Shown here one piece after another: positions 23,185 through 25,337 of a stretch of DNA of 25,337 nucleotides. A program made the position numbers and the translations under genes. This DNA is from DATMTS01 sp035564555 (GTDB taxonomy: Bacteria; Actinomycetota; Actinomycetes; Actinomycetales; Microbacteriaceae): contig DATMTS010000060.1 of assembly GCA_035564555.1 (NCBI GenBank), positions 1-25,337 of the forward strand, in the 5' to 3' direction. Each line of letters starts with the position of its first letter. The stretch's first letter is position 1. Under the pieces are notes generated by a model. The model was given only the letters and a program-made list of their open reading frames with translations, ran no database searches and was not told where the DNA came from.

Positions 23185-23730
23185 TCACACGGATCGATTC
23201 CCCGCCAGCCCAACCTGAATCGTGCGAATCGTCGACGCGAGGATGCCGGAGGCGAGAAGACCCGAGCCGAGCGGTCCTGCGGGATCCTCGCCCAGGCGCG
23301 GCAAGCGCCGCAGTGCCTCCCGTGCTTCGGGACTCATCCGCTCCAACTGCCAGCGGATCTCTGCACTGACCGCTTCGGCTCGATCGGGGGACGTCAAGGC
23401 GACGGCTTTCACGGCATAGGCGGCCGCACCCAGGGCGTGCGCACCCATGTGTGCGACACCTGCGGCTTGGGCAGCAGAGCGGGCCGCCGCGGCCGCGGGC
23501 GCGCTCACCTGCCTCGCGGCACGCCCGGCGACGAAACGTCGCTTGATCTCTTCTGCGGCGCCGAGCTCGCCCCGAGAGAACGCGCGGGCGCGTGCTATCG
23601 CATCACGCGGCCGGTCATCCGCCGGTGCCTCCGCCTCGAACAAGCCCAGGACCCGCTCAGCGCAGTCGGCGGCCCATTTCGCCACCACGCGGCGATCCTG
23701 CTCGCTCAAGGTCTGTGGAGAAGCCAACAC
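23185..23730 (-). CDS. Imm-5-like putative immunity protein
   Basis: 181 aa from GTG at 23730; TTG at 23727 is an alternative and no strong ribosome binding site is visible. The all-helical sequence resembles the Imm-5-like family: an N-terminal LSEQDRRVVAKWAADCAERVLGLFE block, DDRPRDAIARARAFSRGE, an Ala-rich centre (about 70-110) and a C-terminal EIRWQLERM block. These proteins are predicted immunity factors for polymorphic toxins on the basis of gene neighbourhoods, but many occur alone and direct evidence is limited. No toxin gene is nearby. It converges with the cupin gene across a 27-base gap. Confidence 0.75.
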   Translation of the reverse strand: MLASPQTLSEQDRRVVAKWAADCAERVLGLFEAEAPADDRPRDAIARARAFSRGELGAAEEIKRRFVAGRAARQVSAPAAAAARSAAQAAGVAHMGAHALGAAAYAVKAVALTSPDRAEAVSAEIRWQLERMSPEAREALRRLPRLGEDPAGPLGSGLLASGILASTIRTIQVGLAGNRSV

Positions 23731-23877
23731 AGCATCGTCTCATCCGGCCCACGAGTGCAGTTCGAGCCACTTCATGGAGGGCTCGCGCGGAGACGCGGGC
23801 ACAACCCCGATCCACGTTCAGTCGTCGGGAGCGGGTCACCGCTGATGGCGGATCGGCTGACGCTCCTGGTGCGGCCA
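23731..23877. other. Intergenic region upstream of the Imm-5-like gene
   Basis: 147 bases between the membrane-protein stop and the Imm-5-like start. I found no clear -10 element, terminator hairpin or believable small gene. Confidence 0.5.
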
Positions 23878-24882
23878 TCAAGGTTCGGTGAGCAACTGAG
23901 ACCGGTCGTCGCTGAGGACTGCATCGCGATGAGTCGCCGATCGGGCAACCGCGATGGCGGCGGCGATTGCGAACGCGGCAATGAGGATCACGACGTACAT
24001 CGGCGCGCGCCCGGACCAGCCATGAACGGTCGAAAGCAGGAAGAACGGGAAGCTCGCCAGCAGGATGATGGCGGCAAGCCCGGCTCGGTGCAGGGCCAGA
24101 AGGATGGCGGCCGTGAGGAGTGCCAGCAAGCAGCCGAAGTAGGTCAGCGCCGGCTGGATCACGTCGTCGAAAATGATCGACGCGCCGTACGGGTAGCCGG
24201 AGACCAAGTGCGAAAGCGGCAACGGCCCGAACAAAGACGGAGAGACAACGAGCACCATCAGCCAGACGCCGCCGCTGATGAGGACAGCGGTCCTGGGCGG
24301 GCGCGCAGAGAGAACGGCCAACGCTGCAAGCACGCAGGTGAAAAACGCGGGGGCAGCATGCAGGAACACGAAACCACCTGCCCCGTCATGTCCCATCACG
24401 GCCACAATGAGGCCGCCGACGACGGTGGCTGCCAGCAGACCGCGATACAGCCAGTCGGGCGCCACGAGACTCGCGAGCACAGCCGTCACGCCCGCCGCCG
24501 CCACGAGGGCAAAGGGGCTGAGGAACGGTCCGAACACCAGCCCGTTCATAGTCGCGAACGGCGCGATAATCTGCGCCCGCGCCGCCCCCGCCCACGGCGC
24601 CCATTCGAGGACGACTCCAGCGAACAAGCCCAACGCGCCAAGCAATCCGACGAAGATCGCAGCGACGACGCTTTGCACTGCCCGCGGTACCACGGCCTCG
24701 GCTCGGGCGGTGAGACCCCCGACGACCATCGCTGCCTTCTCACCACCGGTCAGTCGACCCCGCCCCTCGGCGTCGGCAACATCGAGGAAGGTACCGAGCA
24801 TTGCCGCACCGTTGCGCTCGCACCACCGCTTTGGATACCAGCGAGACCAACGATGGAAGTCACGGCGAAGCAGCAGACTCAT
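23878..24882 (-). CDS. Multi-pass membrane protein paired with PadR
   Basis: 334 aa from ATG at 24882, overlapping the PadR stop (ATGA). The cytoplasmic N-terminus (1-60) has the pattern RWYPKRWCERNGAAML and FLDVADAEGRG, like the short helical prefix seen on many actinobacterial permease-type proteins encoded beside PadR regulators. About eight hydrophobic segments follow, roughly between residues 65 and 315. No transporter or enzyme motif is recognised. The coupling with PadR suggests it is the regulator's main target, as in many PadR/membrane-protein pairs; its function is unknown. Confidence 0.85.
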   Translation of the reverse strand: MSLLLRRDFHRWSRWYPKRWCERNGAAMLGTFLDVADAEGRGRLTGGEKAAMVVGGLTARAEAVVPRAVQSVVAAIFVGLLGALGLFAGVVLEWAPWAGAARAQIIAPFATMNGLVFGPFLSPFALVAAAGVTAVLASLVAPDWLYRGLLAATVVGGLIVAVMGHDGAGGFVFLHAAPAFFTCVLAALAVLSARPPRTAVLISGGVWLMVLVVSPSLFGPLPLSHLVSGYPYGASIIFDDVIQPALTYFGCLLALLTAAILLALHRAGLAAIILLASFPFFLLSTVHGWSGRAPMYVVILIAAFAIAAAIAVARSATHRDAVLSDDRSQLLTEP

Positions 24883-25247
24883 GCCGCACTCCCGGAGAGC
24901 CGTGCCGCGCCACGCGTCTTCAGCCGTTCTGTTGCTACGCGCGCCTGCACGGCTAAACGATCCGCTTCAGCCTGCAGCACGCTCGCGCCTGCGTCGCTCA
25001 GCGCGAAATAACGACGCAGTCGACCATCGACCGCCTCATCTCCGGCCCGGGTTACGAGCCCGTCGGCCGCCAATCGATCCAGCGCCGAGTACAGGGAACT
25101 CACCTTCAACTTCACCCGGCCGCCACTGAGTTCCTCCGTCTCGCGGATGATTGCGTAACCATGCCGACGCCCACCAGCCAGAACCGTCAGAATCGACAAC
25201 GCGGGATCACGCAACGGATTAGTTCCCATCTGGCGATCATATTCCAT
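24879..25247 (-). CDS. PadR-family transcriptional regulator
   Basis: 122 aa from ATG at 25247, which would suit a leaderless mRNA eight bases after TAATAT; ATG at 25229 (116 aa) is the alternative. The PadR winged helix is clear: NPLRDPALSILTVLAGGRRHGYAIIRE, then KLKVSSLYSALDRLAADGLVTR and the wing RLRRYFALSDAG. The C-terminal helix (about 80-110) is short, as in small PadR proteins that dimerise through it. PadR proteins usually repress their own operon and release DNA on binding a small ligand. The downstream membrane protein overlaps by ATGA. The palindrome at 25253-25262 is the likely operator. Confidence 0.93.
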   Translation of the reverse strand: MEYDRQMGTNPLRDPALSILTVLAGGRRHGYAIIRETEELSGGRVKLKVSSLYSALDRLAADGLVTRAGDEAVDGRLRRYFALSDAGASVLQAEADRLAVQARVATERLKTRGAARLSGSAA

Positions 25248-25252
25248 CCTAC

Positions 25253-25262
25253 GTAATATTAC
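25253..25262. promoter_or_regulatory. Palindromic bidirectional -10 / candidate PadR operator
   Basis: GTAATATTAC is a perfect 10-base palindrome that contains TAATAT on both strands (plus 25254-25259, minus 25261-25256). It could serve as the -10 for padR and for the divergent gene at 25282. AT-rich palindromes like this are also typical PadR-binding sites, so PadR bound here would block both promoters. Confidence 0.55.
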
Positions 25263-25281
25263 AATCACGGAGGCTGTTCCC

Positions 25282-25337
25282 TTGAACACTGCAGATCGTG
25301 GCGAGATCCGGGCGCACCCAGTTGTCTCAGATCAACC
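25282..25337 (+). CDS. Start of a divergent gene, cut by the window edge
   Basis: TTG at 25282 has a perfect GGAGG (25269-25273) eight bases upstream, and the -10 TAATAT would start transcription near 25266. The frame stays open for 18 codons to the end of the window (begins MNTADRGEIRAHPVV). The product is too short to identify. It may share PadR control. Confidence 0.4.
   Translation, partial: MNTADRGEIRAHPVVSDQ

Noticed and set aside
23173..23186. Small hairpin (GATCC/GGATC, 4-base loop) between the convergent cupin and Imm-5-like genes as a terminator
   Set aside because: Only five base pairs, no T-run on either strand, and it overlaps the Imm-5-like stop codon.
23167..25011. Plus-strand open frame of 614 codons opposite the Imm-5-like, membrane and PadR genes
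   Set aside because: It crosses three recognisable minus-strand genes and the gap between them; the product has no recognisable fold.

Overview
This is a high-GC actinobacterial chromosome segment. The protein families, the many GTG/TTG starts, the likely leaderless genes and the frequent GGATGC/GCATCC words suggest a Microbacteriaceae-like member of the Micrococcales. That placement is an inference from composition and gene content; no rRNA or other taxonomic marker is present.

Main block, all on the minus strand, reading from 21320 down to 46: a yybP-ykoY-type (Mn2+) riboswitch leader; a TerC-family transporter; a PP2C (PPM) phosphatase starting two bases after the TerC stop; an FHA protein (14-base overlap); a Ser/Thr kinase (ATGA overlap); a small protein joining a divergent FHA domain to a putative HTH (ATGA overlap); two giant paralogous single-pass exported Ig/cadherin-like proteins of 1780 and 1765 aa, each with its own promoter-like extended -10; a MoxR AAA+ ATPase; a DUF58 protein; and a TgpA-like membrane protein whose transglutaminase domain has lost its catalytic residues. 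The spacing suggests one regulatory module (phosphatase, kinase, two FHA proteins) feeding an envelope module (two giant surface proteins plus the MoxR-DUF58-TgpA trio).

My reading is that phospho-signalling, possibly tied to manganese through the riboswitch and the metal-dependent phosphatase, controls the making, assembly or display of two surface proteins that share a trunk but differ at the tip. The gene families are seen directly; the joint function is inference.

Right flank (21359-25337): a lipase-maturation-factor-like membrane protein and a small cupin on the plus strand; then on the minus strand an Imm-5-like protein, a multi-pass membrane protein and a PadR regulator (the last two overlapping by ATGA). 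At the edge a 10-bp palindrome holds a -10 hexamer on each strand, between padR and the apparent start of a divergent, truncated gene. I saw no tRNA, rRNA, CRISPR array, insertion sequence or phage gene. No stretch over 300 bases lacks a gene.
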